Both the position numbers and the translations under genes were made by a program. Below, piece after piece: positions 1-8,166 of a stretch of DNA of 64,000 nt; positions within the stretch are counted from its first letter, which is position 1; every line of letters begins with the position of its first letter. This stretch comes from Streptomyces erythrochromogenes (GTDB taxonomy: Bacteria > Actinomycetota > Actinomycetes > Streptomycetales > Streptomycetaceae), in NCBI RefSeq assembly GCF_036170895.1, contig NZ_CP108036.1, positions 1,984,001 to 2,048,000 of the forward strand, written 5' to 3'. The notes under the pieces were generated by a model that was given only the letters and a program-made list of their open reading frames with translations, was not told the origin of the DNA and did not search any database.

Positions 1-1
1 G

Positions 2-592
2 GACGCGCTGCGGGTCGCCGAAGCGGTCGCCCAGGACGACGACGACCGGGGCGCTGCCGCGTGCGAGCGGGGCCAGCTGGCCTACGCCGCGACCGTGCTG
101 GGGGTACGCGACCGGGCCGACGAGGCCCGCTCCGCGCTGGGCCGGGCCGCGGCCCTGCTGTCGCCCGGGTCCCGGACCCGTCCGCTGCTGGACTTCCGCC
201 GCGGCCTGGTCGCCGAGCACCTCGCGGACGCCCCGCAGTCCGCCCGGCCCGCCTACCGCCGCGCCCACGCCGGGGCGGAGGCGCACGGGGACACCCTGCT
301 GCTGTCGTTCACGTTCCGGCACCTGGCCGCGCTGGCCCTGCGGGACGGCGAGGTGGCCGAGGCCCGCAAGGGGTTCGCGGAGTCGCTGCGGATCCGGGAG
401 GACCTGGGCTTCCTGATCGGCACCGCCCCGGCGCTGGCGGCGCTGGCCGAGGCGGAGCCGGAGCCGGAGGCGACCCGGCTGCGCGCGGAGGCGCGCCGGC
501 TGTTCCACCTGCTGGGCGGCATCCCCACCTGGCTGGCGGACCAGCTCCATCCGGCCCCGGCCCCCTCGCCCGCCCCTTCGCCCGCGGCGTAG
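2..592 (+). CDS. TPR-type helical repeat protein, C-terminal part
   Basis: The reading frame is open from the left edge of the window, so the N-terminus lies outside; 196 residues are visible, ending at TAG. The visible part is Ala/Leu/Arg-rich helical repeat, with tetratricopeptide-like units such as HLAALALRDGEVAEARKGF. In Streptomyces such tails often belong to large LuxR-type or NB-ARC/TPR regulators or to TPR scaffold proteins, but the domain that would decide this is missing. The last residues are a Pro/Ala/Ser tail. A strong hairpin follows the stop and is shared with the convergent GntR gene. No enzymatic motif is visible, so the call is structural only. Confidence 0.7.
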   Translation, partial: DALRVAEAVAQDDDDRGAAACERGQLAYAATVLGVRDRADEARSALGRAAALLSPGSRTRPLLDFRRGLVAEHLADAPQSARPAYRRAHAGAEAHGDTLLLSFTFRHLAALALRDGEVAEARKGFAESLRIREDLGFLIGTAPALAALAEAEPEPEATRLRAEARRLFHLLGGIPTWLADQLHPAPAPSPAPSPAA

Positions 593-611
593 CCCGGCGC
601 CACGCGTTCGA

Positions 612-637
612 GGCCCGGGCCCGGGCGGGCCCGGGCC
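612..637. terminator. Bidirectional hairpin terminator
   Basis: A perfect 11-bp G/C stem (612-622 with 627-637) and a 4-nt loop lie between the convergent TPR protein and GntR genes. There is no T-run, as is common in Streptomyces. Confidence 0.6.
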
Positions 638-663
638 CTGGAGCCGCCGAGCCCCCGCAGGGG

Positions 664-1323
664 TCAGGCTCCGGCGAAGTGCTCCCGTACGAGCGATTCC
701 ACCACCGGGAGGTCTCGGGCGATCAGGGCCTCCAGCAGGGCCGAGTGCTCGGCCGCGTCGGCGACGAGATCGGCCCGCCGCACGCGCGGGGCGCCCGGCA
801 GGGGCCACTGGGCGCGGCGGTGGAGCTCCTCGGCCACCTGTACCAGCCGGTCGTTGCCGGCGAGCCGCAGCACCGCCCGGTGGAAGGCCCGGTCCGCCTC
901 CGCGTAGCCCGGCAGGTCGCCCGCGGCGGCCGCCTCGGCCGTGGCGGCAGCGGCCGGGCGCAGGGTCTGCCAGGTGGCTTCGGGCACGGTGCGGGCCAGT
1001 CGCAGCATGACGGGGACTTCGAGCAGCGCCCGGACCTCGGCCAGCTCGGCGAGCTCCCGCGGGGTGCGGGACAGGACGCGGAAGCCCCGGTTCGGGAGGC
1101 ATTCCACCGCTCCCTCGACGGCCAGCTGCTGCATCGCCTCGCGCACCGGGGTCGCGGAGACCCCGAAGCGCTCCCCCAGCGCCGGGCCGGAGTAGATCTC
1201 CCCGGGCACGAGCTCGCCGTCGACCAGGGCCGCGCGCAGGGCGTCGAGGACCTGCCCGCGCACCGAATGGCGCATGACCTTCCGCTTTTGTGCCGGTACC
1301 CGGGCGTGGGCCGTTTCGTGCAC
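664..1323 (-). CDS. GntR family regulator (FadR/FCD subfamily)
   Basis: A 219-residue DNA-binding regulator. An N-terminal winged helix of GntR type (about residues 20-85, with GVSATPVREAMQQL as the recognition region) is followed by an all-helical FCD ligand domain (about 90-215) carrying the usual AFHRAVLRLAGN signature. FCD domains typically bind small carboxylic acids through a metal ion. The gene is divergent from the FhuF-like gene; the 134-bp gap between them holds an iron box. An internal Met (MRHSVRG) is a possible later start. The ligand cannot be told from sequence. It may regulate itself or the neighbouring gene; that is inference. Confidence 0.88.
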   Translation of the reverse strand: MHETAHARVPAQKRKVMRHSVRGQVLDALRAALVDGELVPGEIYSGPALGERFGVSATPVREAMQQLAVEGAVECLPNRGFRVLSRTPRELAELAEVRALLEVPVMLRLARTVPEATWQTLRPAAAATAEAAAAGDLPGYAEADRAFHRAVLRLAGNDRLVQVAEELHRRAQWPLPGAPRVRRADLVADAAEHSALLEALIARDLPVVESLVREHFAGA

Positions 1324-1411
1324 TCGGTCCTCCTCCTCCGGGTCTCGACCTGTCCCGAGAGAATAGGTGACGCGCCGCGCGACGGGTGGGTGCGGATCGT
1401 TCCGAATCAGG

Positions 1412-1430
1412 TAAGGTAAGGCTAACCTGT
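1412..1430. promoter_or_regulatory. Iron box (DmdR/IdeR-type operator)
   Basis: The 19-bp sequence TAAGGTAAGGCTAACCTGT matches the actinobacterial iron-box consensus TWAGGTWAGSCTWACCTWA except at the last two bases. It lies 28 bp upstream of the FhuF-like start. Iron-loaded DmdR1/IdeR repressors bind such sites, so the gene should be repressed when iron is plentiful. Confidence 0.85.
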
Positions 1431-1457
1431 TAACGATCGTGTGATCGGTGGTCCGTC

Positions 1458-2318
1458 ATGACCGTCTCGACCCTCCCGGCGCTCGCCCCCGCCCCGCCCG
1501 GCTCTGCGGTGGCCGAAGCGTTCGCCCGGCTGGCCGACGTGTACGGCGGACTGCGCGTCGCCGAGCGAGCCGCGCACGAGCCCTCCCCTCGCGGTGCGGG
1601 GTGGGTCGGCGCGGACGAGCTGGCGGCCGGCGGGGCCGCCCTGGACGCCTTCCTCGCCTGGGACAACGCCCAGGTCCTGAGGGACTACGGGACCCAGGCG
1701 CGGCCCGATGTGGTCGCGAGCTTCGGGCTGCACCGGTACGCGTGGCCCGCCTGCCTGCTGATCACGCTCCCGTGGTTCCTCCACCGGCGGGTCCCCCGGC
1801 TCCCGGTCGCCGAGGTCGCCTTCCACCGGGCCCTCGGCCGGATGACCGTGCACGTCGAGAGCTTCGCCTGCCTGCCGGACGACCCGGCGGCCGCCCTCCC
1901 CGGGGCCCGGGTCGTGCCCGACGAGGAGGCGCTGCGCGAGGAGGTGCGGGCTGCGGTGGCCCAGCACCTCGAACCCGTGCTGGAAGGTTTCGGCCCGCGC
2001 ATGCGGCGCGGCCGCCGCGCCCTGTGGGGCATGGTCACGGACGAGGTCGTCGAGAGCCTCTGGTACGTGGGCCACCTGCTCGGCGAGGAACAGCGGACGA
2101 TGGCCGAACTGGAGGCGCTCCTGCCGGGCTCGACGGCCCCGTACACCGGGGCCGCCGGATTCCGTACGCTCGCGGGCCCCGACGGCCGCGAACTCCCCAC
2201 CCGGGACCGGGCCAGCTGCTGCTTCTTCTACACGATCCGCCCGGAGGACACCTGCGTCACCTGCCCCCGCACCTGCGACGCGGACCGCATCACCCGCCTC
2301 ACGGCCGAAGCCGCCTGA
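1458..2318 (+). CDS. FhuF-like (2Fe-2S) siderophore-iron reductase
   Basis: A 286-residue cytoplasmic protein with the FhuF C-terminal cluster motif, a Cys pair at residues 254-255, then ten residues, then Cys266 and Cys269 (CC-x10-C-x2-C). In FhuF proteins these cysteines hold a [2Fe-2S] cluster that reduces ferric siderophores to release iron. The upstream part is the usual helical FhuF-like domain. The ATG at 1458 sits just downstream of the iron box, so the gene is expected to be induced by iron starvation. No siderophore uptake or biosynthesis genes are nearby, so it probably acts as a stand-alone reductase. Confidence 0.88.
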   Translation: MTVSTLPALAPAPPGSAVAEAFARLADVYGGLRVAERAAHEPSPRGAGWVGADELAAGGAALDAFLAWDNAQVLRDYGTQARPDVVASFGLHRYAWPACLLITLPWFLHRRVPRLPVAEVAFHRALGRMTVHVESFACLPDDPAAALPGARVVPDEEALREEVRAAVAQHLEPVLEGFGPRMRRGRRALWGMVTDEVVESLWYVGHLLGEEQRTMAELEALLPGSTAPYTGAAGFRTLAGPDGRELPTRDRASCCFFYTIRPEDTCVTCPRTCDADRITRLTAEAA

Positions 2319-2566
2319 GCCCACCCGTACCGACTCGGGACGCGGCCGGTCCGGGCGACGGGGGCTAACCCACCCGTAGAGGTGGCCGTAATCGAACGCA
2401 ACTCCGGCCGCACGGGAGTCAGTTCGAGATACAACACCCTATCCGGCGGGCCCCGCCCCCCGATGGCGTCCACTTGCCCCGAAACCCGCGTGCACGGCGC
2501 ACCACCTGCGCCACTATGGCGCCCGGAAAACCGCACAGCCGCATACGCGAGGCAAGGGACATCCGC

Positions 2567-3625
2567 ATGAGACTGACCGACATATCGCTGGACTGGCTGC
2601 TGCCCGGCAGTCTGCTGATCCTGGGCGTACTTGCGGCGGTTGCGGTACTGGCACGTGGCAAGCGCGAGAGCGAGAAGGCCGCGGCCGACGACAGCTGGGA
2701 GCGCAGCGAGGAGCGGCGGCGGCGCAAGGAGGCCGTCTACGGCACGGCCTCCTACGTCCTGCTCTTCTGCTGCGCGGCGGTGGCCGCCGCGCTCTCCTTC
2801 CACGGGCTGGTCGGCTTCGGCCGGCAGAACCTCAACCTCTCCGGAGGCTGGGAGTACCTGGTCCCCTTCGGCCTCGACGGCGCCGCCATGTTCTGTTCGG
2901 TCCTCGCCGTCCGCGAGGCCAGCCACGGTGACGCGGCCCTCGGTTCGCGCATGCTGGTCTGGCTGTTCGCGGGGGCGGCCGCCTGGTTCAACTGGGTGCA
3001 CGCCCCGCGCGGTCTGGGTCACGACGGCGCTCCGCAGTTCTTCGCGGGGATGTCGCTCTCGGCGGCCGTCCTCTTCGACCGCGCCCTCAAGCAGACCCGC
3101 CGGGCGGCGCTGCGCGAACAGGGCCTGATCCCGAGGCCCTTGCCGCAGATCCGGATGGTCCGCTGGCTGCGGGCCCCCCGGGAGACCTTCGGCGCATGGT
3201 CCCTCATGCTGCTGGAGGGGGTGCGCACCCTCGACGAGGCCGTGGACGAGGTGCGCGAGGACAAGAAGGAGCGGGAGCAGGACCGGCACCGCAGGCGCGA
3301 CCAGAACCGGCTCGACCGGGCGCGCATCAAGGCGCTGGGCCGGCAGAACCGGGCGTTCGGGCGGTCCCGCGGCCGTCAGGTCGAGCTCCCGGAGCTGACG
3401 CAGGGAGCGGGCTCCGCGCCGGTCGGCGCGGAGCCGGCCATACCGGAATCGGGACAGCTGCCGCTACTCCTCCGGCCCTCCCTGCAGGCCGTGGGCCGCA
3501 CCGAACCCACTGACGTGACCGGCACCCGGACGGTGGACCTCACCGCCGAGGACGACACCCAGACCATTCCCCGGCTGGACTCGCTGGAGCGCAAACTGAA
3601 AGACCTGGAGCAGCAGTTCGGCTGA
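2567..3625 (+). CDS. DUF2637 domain membrane protein
   Basis: A 352-residue protein with about five hydrophobic segments in its first 165 residues, matching the Streptomyces DUF2637 family, followed by a long charged cytoplasmic tail. The tail contains a Lys/Glu/Arg-rich, coiled-coil-prone stretch (about 200-260), an acidic/Thr region, and a short C-terminal coil (LERKLKDLEQQ). The ATG at 2567 is chosen because AAGGGA lies upstream at normal spacing; the frame is open further upstream but has no good ribosome site. Family members occur in conjugative plasmids and in chromosomes, and their function is not established. A convergent hairpin terminator follows. Confidence 0.8.
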   Translation: MRLTDISLDWLLPGSLLILGVLAAVAVLARGKRESEKAAADDSWERSEERRRRKEAVYGTASYVLLFCCAAVAAALSFHGLVGFGRQNLNLSGGWEYLVPFGLDGAAMFCSVLAVREASHGDAALGSRMLVWLFAGAAAWFNWVHAPRGLGHDGAPQFFAGMSLSAAVLFDRALKQTRRAALREQGLIPRPLPQIRMVRWLRAPRETFGAWSLMLLEGVRTLDEAVDEVREDKKEREQDRHRRRDQNRLDRARIKALGRQNRAFGRSRGRQVELPELTQGAGSAPVGAEPAIPESGQLPLLLRPSLQAVGRTEPTDVTGTRTVDLTAEDDTQTIPRLDSLERKLKDLEQQFG

Positions 3626-3647
3626 CAGGTCCGGACAAGGGGACACC

Positions 3648-3681
3648 CCGCAGGGCCCGCCGGTTCAGGCGGGCCCTGCGG
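3648..3681. terminator. Bidirectional hairpin overlapping a stop codon
   Basis: A perfect 14-bp stem (3648-3661 with 3668-3681) and a 6-nt loop. The stop codon of the leftward HATPase gene (3665-3667) lies in the loop, so the terminator stem includes the last codons of that gene. Confidence 0.65.
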
Positions 3682-4222
3682 CGTACGGGGCCTCGCGGCG
3701 CCCGTCGAGCTCGAACCACACCACCTTGCCGCCGCCCAGGGCGAGCGCGTCCACGCCCCACTCGTCGGCCAGCGCCTCCACCAGCACCAGTCCCCGGCCG
3801 TGCGTACCGTCGTCGGCGGTCGGTACGTACGGCCGGGGTCGGCGTGCCGCGTGGTCGCGGACCTCCACCCGTAACCGTGCGGCCGTGAGGCTCGCGGACA
3901 CCTCCGCGCCCCGGTCGGTGTGGACGAGGGCGTTGGTGACGAGCTCCGTGATCAGCAGCTCGGCCACGTCCGTGGCCTCGGTCCTGCACCGGTGGCGCAT
4001 CAGCTCCCTGAGTGCCCGGCGGACCTCGCCCACCGCCTTCAGGTCCGCGCGGCGCACGCTCCGGGTGATGCGCAGCATGTCCACCGCTTCCCCGTCCTCG
4101 GCGGTGGACGGTTCGCGCGGTACCGGCGCCCCTCTCCTCCACAGCTTCCCCGTCTTCGCCCCCACCCGCACGGCGGTGTCCCTCCCGTGTCCGTTGCTCT
4201 CGAACAGGCCTACGGGATGCAT
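3665..4222 (-). CDS. HATPase (anti-sigma factor-like) ATP-binding protein
   Basis: A single-domain GHKL ATPase of the RsbW/SpoIIAB-like group abundant in Streptomyces, 185 residues from the ATG at 4222 (a GTG at 4243 is possible). Visible boxes are the N-box ELLITELVTNALVHT, the G1-like VEVRDHA and the glycine-rich G2 THGRGLVLVEALADEWGV. Such proteins act as serine kinases that sequester sigma factors or phosphorylate anti-anti-sigma partners, but no sigma or STAS gene is adjacent. It is the last gene of a leftward run behind the PP2C-like and PoxB-type genes. The gap to poxB is about 30 bp, so co-transcription is likely. Confidence 0.85.
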   Translation of the reverse strand: MHPVGLFESNGHGRDTAVRVGAKTGKLWRRGAPVPREPSTAEDGEAVDMLRITRSVRRADLKAVGEVRRALRELMRHRCRTEATDVAELLITELVTNALVHTDRGAEVSASLTAARLRVEVRDHAARRPRPYVPTADDGTHGRGLVLVEALADEWGVDALALGGGKVVWFELDGRREAPYAAGPA

Positions 4223-4253
4223 GCCCCCCGGGGGGATCCGCACTCCTGCGGGC

Positions 4254-5996
4254 TTACGGGCGGGGCACGTTGCGGAGGTTGGATCGAGCCATCTGGATCA
4301 TGCGCCCCACCCCTCCGTCGAGCACGATCTTGCTGGCCGAAAGTGCGAATCCGGTCACCATTTCGGCGCTGATCTTCGGCGGAATGGACAGGGCGTTGGG
4401 GTCGGTCACCACGTCCACCAGAGCGGGTCCCCGATGCCGGAAAGCGTCCTTCAAAGCACCGGTGAGCTGCTTGGGCTTCTCCACGCGCACCCCGTAGGCG
4501 CCCGCCGCGCGGGCGATCGCGGCGAAGTCCGGGTTCTTGTTCCGCGTCCCGTAGGAGGGGAGGCCGGAAACCAGCATCTCCAACTCGACCATTCCGAGGG
4601 ATGAGTTGTTGAAGAGCACTACTTTGACGGGCAGGTCGTACTGCACCAGGGTGAGGAAATCTCCCATCAGCATGGAGAAACCGCCGTCGCCGGACATCGA
4701 CACCACTTGACGGCCGGGATCGGTGAACTGCGCGCCGATGGCCTGCGGGAGGGCGTTGGCCATCGAGCCGTGGCTGAAGGAGCCGATGATGCGGCGCTTG
4801 CCGTTCGGGGAAAGATAGCGTGCCGCCCACACGTTGCACATGCCCGTGTCGACCGTGAACACCGCATCCTCGTCGGCCAGTTCGTCGAGGACCGAGGCCA
4901 CGTACTCGGGATGGATCGGGGTGTGCTTCTCGACCTTGCGGGTGTAGGCCTTCACCACCTCCTCCAGGGCGTCCGCGTGCTTCTTCAGCATCCGGTCCAG
5001 GAAGCGGCGGTCCGTCTTGGCCTTCACCCGCGCGTTGAGGGCGCGCAGGGTCTCCCGTACGTCTCCCCACACCGCGAGGTCCAACTGGGAGCGTCGGCCG
5101 AGGTGTTCGGGGCGGATGTCCACCTGGACGATCTTCACGTCGTCGGGCAGGAAGGCGTTGTACGGGAAGTCCGTGCCGAGCAGGACCAGCAGGTCGCACT
5201 CGTGGGTGGCCTCGTAGGCCGCGCCGTAGCCGAGCAGCCCGCTCATGCCGACGTCGTAGGGATTGTCGTACTGGATCCACTCCTTGCCGCGCAGGGCGTG
5301 CCCGACGGGGGCCTTGACCCGGCCGGCGAACTCCATGACCTCGGCGTGTGCGCCGGCGGTGCCGCTGCCGCAGAAGAGCGTCACCCGGTCCGCCTCGTCG
5401 ACCAGCCGGACCAGCTTCTCGATCTCACCGTCGCCGGGCCGCACGGTGGGCCGGGCGGTGACGAGGGCGTGCTCCACCGCCTTCTCCGGGGCCGGCTGGG
5501 CGGCGATGTCCCCGGGCAGCGCGACCACGCTGACGCCGCTGCGGCCGATGGCGTGCTGTACGGCGCTCTGGAGCAGCCGCGGCATCTGCTGCGGGTTGGA
5601 GATCAGCTCGCTGTAGTGGCTGCACTCGCGGAACAGCTGGTCGGGGTGGGTCTCCTGGAAGTAGCCCAGGCCGATCTCGCCGGAGGGGATGTGCGAGGCG
5701 AGCGCGATGACCGGGGCCATCGAGCGCTGGGCGTCGTACAGCCCGTTGATCAGGTGCAGGTTCCCCGGGCCGCAGGAGCCGGCGCAGGCGGCGAGGCGGC
5801 CGGTGATCTGGGCCTCGGCGCCCGCCGCGAAGGCCGCGGTCTCCTCGTGGCGGACCTGGATCCACTCGATGCCGTCGGTCCGGCGGATCGCGTCCACCAC
5901 CGGGTTGAGGCTGTCGCCGACGACTCCGTACATCCGCCGCACGCCGGCGCGCACGAGGATGTCGACGAACTGCTCCGCCACGTTCTGCTTGGCCAT
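4254..5996 (-). CDS. poxB: PoxB-type TPP-dependent pyruvate oxidase/dehydrogenase
   Basis: A 580-residue TPP enzyme close in length to E. coli PoxB (572). The N-terminal PYR domain has the catalytic glutamate in RHEETAAFAAGAEA; the middle domain is the nucleotide-binding type; the C-terminal PP domain has the ThDP motif GDGGFSMLMGDF...LFNNSSLG, nearly as in PoxB. PoxB decarboxylates pyruvate to acetate and CO2 with electrons passed to quinone; acetolactate-synthase-like relatives cannot be fully excluded. The MAKQN start (5996) is taken from conservation of the N-terminus; the GGGAGG before it is too close, so the Met at 6005 is an alternative. It is 28 bp downstream of the PP2C-like gene, in the same direction. 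Confidence 0.85.
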   Translation of the reverse strand: MAKQNVAEQFVDILVRAGVRRMYGVVGDSLNPVVDAIRRTDGIEWIQVRHEETAAFAAGAEAQITGRLAACAGSCGPGNLHLINGLYDAQRSMAPVIALASHIPSGEIGLGYFQETHPDQLFRECSHYSELISNPQQMPRLLQSAVQHAIGRSGVSVVALPGDIAAQPAPEKAVEHALVTARPTVRPGDGEIEKLVRLVDEADRVTLFCGSGTAGAHAEVMEFAGRVKAPVGHALRGKEWIQYDNPYDVGMSGLLGYGAAYEATHECDLLVLLGTDFPYNAFLPDDVKIVQVDIRPEHLGRRSQLDLAVWGDVRETLRALNARVKAKTDRRFLDRMLKKHADALEEVVKAYTRKVEKHTPIHPEYVASVLDELADEDAVFTVDTGMCNVWAARYLSPNGKRRIIGSFSHGSMANALPQAIGAQFTDPGRQVVSMSGDGGFSMLMGDFLTLVQYDLPVKVVLFNNSSLGMVELEMLVSGLPSYGTRNKNPDFAAIARAAGAYGVRVEKPKQLTGALKDAFRHRGPALVDVVTDPNALSIPPKISAEMVTGFALSASKIVLDGGVGRMIQMARSNLRNVPRP

Positions 5997-6024
5997 GCCT
6001 CCCATCCAGCCATGCCCGCGCCGG

Positions 6025-8064
6025 TTACGCCTCCCAGACGGCGGCGGCCGTGCGGTCGTCGGCGTACCCCTTGAGGCGGAGCTGGGTGTCCGCGAGGAAC
6101 GCGGCGAGGCCGGGCGGCTCCGGCTCGGCCCAGCGCGCGGCGAGCTCCGCCTGGAGGGCGGCCTCCTCCCGCATGGGCTCCGCCAGGCCGCCCGAGCACA
6201 GGAGCAGGGTGTCCCCCGGTCTGGCCACGGTTGCCCGGAACCGGAAGACGCTGCCGGGCTCGCCGACCGCGTCGGCCGGCTCGGCGGCATCGGCCGCGGG
6301 GGCCGGTGCGGGCGCGGCCGGGCCGGTGGGCTCCAGGTCCTGCCATTGACCCGAACGGAGCCGGAACAGCCCGCCCGCGCCGGATCCGAAGCACACCCGG
6401 GTGCGGCATTGCGGGTCCACCGGGAGCAGCAGCCCGCGCAGTCCCGCCGTGTACTCCTCCTCCGCGAGCCCCAGCTCGGCGGCGCGGGCCCGCAGGCGTC
6501 CGTAGCCGCGGTCGGTGAGCCGCTGCAGGCCCGAGCGCAGGGCGTCGCGGCGCCCGGCCCGGATGTCGTCGGCGAGCCTGCCCTGGCTGCGGCCGACGGC
6601 CGCGGCGACCGTGCGGCACAGTTCGGCGGCGGCCTCGGCGGCGCCGGGCGCGGCCCGGTCCCCGCCGGCGAGGGTCACCAGGACCAGGGCGTCGTCACCG
6701 CTGCCGAAGCGGGCGGTGAGCAGGAAGTCCCGGCGGCTCTCGCCGCGGTAGCGGGCGGAGTCGCCGCGCAGGGAGGCGGCCCGGAGGGTGTAGGCGCCGT
6801 AGCGGGCGCCCTCCAGGACGGTGTCCGGGACCAGCGCGTCGAGGGCGGCCGGGTCCGCGGGCGGGAGCGGGCCCGGTTCGGCGGCGTAGGTGGGGGCGCG
6901 GTCGCCGAGGTGCCGTACTTCGGGCCGCTGCTGCGGCGCCGCGGCCTCCGGGACGGGGGCGGCGGCGGGGGCGCGTACCGGTTCGGGCGGGGCTACGGGC
7001 TGCGGCACCTCCTCGGTGCGGTCCTCCCGGCGCGGCGCCTGGACGCGCCGGGTGGGCAGCTCCGGTCCGGGCGCCGGCGGCACCTCGACGCCCCCTAGGG
7101 CGTAGCCGGTGGCGCCGCCGGTCCGCGGATCGCGCGGCTGTGCGCCGTGCCAGGGCGGGGCCGGGGGCGGTGGCGGGACGTACCGCTCGCCGGGCGGCGC
7201 GGCGGCTTGCGCGGCGGGCGGCGCGACCGGCGGCGGACCGTACGGTGGCGCGGCGGGCGCGCCGGAAGGCACGCCCCGGGCCTGCGGCGGTGCGAGCGGC
7301 CCGAACCCCGGGCCGGACGTGGCCCCTTCCGCGGCGGGCGGCCCGGGCGGCGGACCGAGCCGCTCACCGGGCGACGGCGCCCGCGGTGGCCCGGCCGGTA
7401 CGTCGGCAGCCGCACCCGGAGCCGGATCCGCCCCGGCCGTTTCACCCGGAAGGGGCGCCCGTGCGGGCGGCGGGCCGTACGCCTCGCCGGACAACGGCAC
7501 CTGCACCGCCGGCTGGTCGAGCGCAGGGCCCGGCGGCTGCGCCGGGGCGTACCGTCCGCCGGGCGGAGCGTCCGCAGTGGGCCCCGGCGGCGGACCGCTC
7601 CGGTCGCCGGGCGGGGCCCACTCCCTGGCGGGCGGCACGGCCGGTGGCGCCGGCGGCACGGCCGGCGCGTCACCGGCGACGGGCGGAGCAGGCGGCGGAA
7701 CGTAGCGCTCAGAGGGCGACGCGGGCAGCGTGTCGGGGACCGGGCGCGGTGCGGGGACCGGACCCGCCACCGGGGGCCGGGCGGGCTCCCGCCGGACCGC
7801 GTCCGGCAGCGGCGGCCGCGCGGGCAGGCCGGCGTCCGGGTCCGGGCGGGGGGCCGGCAGCGGCCCGCGTCCCGGCCCGGGTCCGGGCTCGGCCTCCCGG
7901 ACCGGCTCCGGCGGCGCGGGGGGCGGCGCCCCGGCCGGGTCCCCCGTCACTCCGGCCGCCGACCGGAACCGGTTGTCGAGGGTGTCCCCCGGGTCGGGTG
8001 CCGGTCCCGCTTCGGGGTCCTCGTAGAGCTTCTGCCACCAGTCGTCCGCGCCCTGCTGACTCAT
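6025..8064 (-). CDS. Proline-rich protein with degenerate PP2C-like domain
   Basis: A 679-residue protein. After a short Trp-containing N-terminus (DDWWQKLYEDPEAG), about 370 residues are a low-complexity Pro/Ala/Gly region with several copies of a (G/S)ERYxPPP-like unit. The last 255 residues resemble the PP2C domain used by Streptomyces stress phosphatases, ending in a recognisable ADDRTAAAVWE. The acidic metal-ligand positions look changed: where active enzymes have a DG pair, this protein has TLAGGD and LLLCSGGLAEP. It may be a pseudophosphatase that binds rather than hydrolyses; that is inference. It heads the leftward unit with poxB and the HATPase gene. Confidence 0.75.
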   Translation of the reverse strand: MSQQGADDWWQKLYEDPEAGPAPDPGDTLDNRFRSAAGVTGDPAGAPPPAPPEPVREAEPGPGPGRGPLPAPRPDPDAGLPARPPLPDAVRREPARPPVAGPVPAPRPVPDTLPASPSERYVPPPAPPVAGDAPAVPPAPPAVPPAREWAPPGDRSGPPPGPTADAPPGGRYAPAQPPGPALDQPAVQVPLSGEAYGPPPARAPLPGETAGADPAPGAAADVPAGPPRAPSPGERLGPPPGPPAAEGATSGPGFGPLAPPQARGVPSGAPAAPPYGPPPVAPPAAQAAAPPGERYVPPPPPAPPWHGAQPRDPRTGGATGYALGGVEVPPAPGPELPTRRVQAPRREDRTEEVPQPVAPPEPVRAPAAAPVPEAAAPQQRPEVRHLGDRAPTYAAEPGPLPPADPAALDALVPDTVLEGARYGAYTLRAASLRGDSARYRGESRRDFLLTARFGSGDDALVLVTLAGGDRAAPGAAEAAAELCRTVAAAVGRSQGRLADDIRAGRRDALRSGLQRLTDRGYGRLRARAAELGLAEEEYTAGLRGLLLPVDPQCRTRVCFGSGAGGLFRLRSGQWQDLEPTGPAAPAPAPAADAAEPADAVGEPGSVFRFRATVARPGDTLLLCSGGLAEPMREEAALQAELAARWAEPEPPGLAAFLADTQLRLKGYADDRTAAAVWEA

Positions 8065-8115
8065 GCCCTCATTCTCGGCCTCCGGTGGGGGCCGAAAACG
8101 CCGAATGCGCGAAAA

Positions 8116-8145
8116 GGGTCCACCGGGCCGCCGCCCGGTGGACCC
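8116..8145 (-). terminator. Intrinsic terminator of the subtilisin gene
   Basis: A 13-bp perfect stem (8116-8128 with 8133-8145) with a CGCC loop, followed on the minus strand by TTTTC. It lies 21 bp past the subtilisin stop. Confidence 0.8.
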
Positions 8146-8166
8146 CTTCCGTCCTGCCCGTACGGA

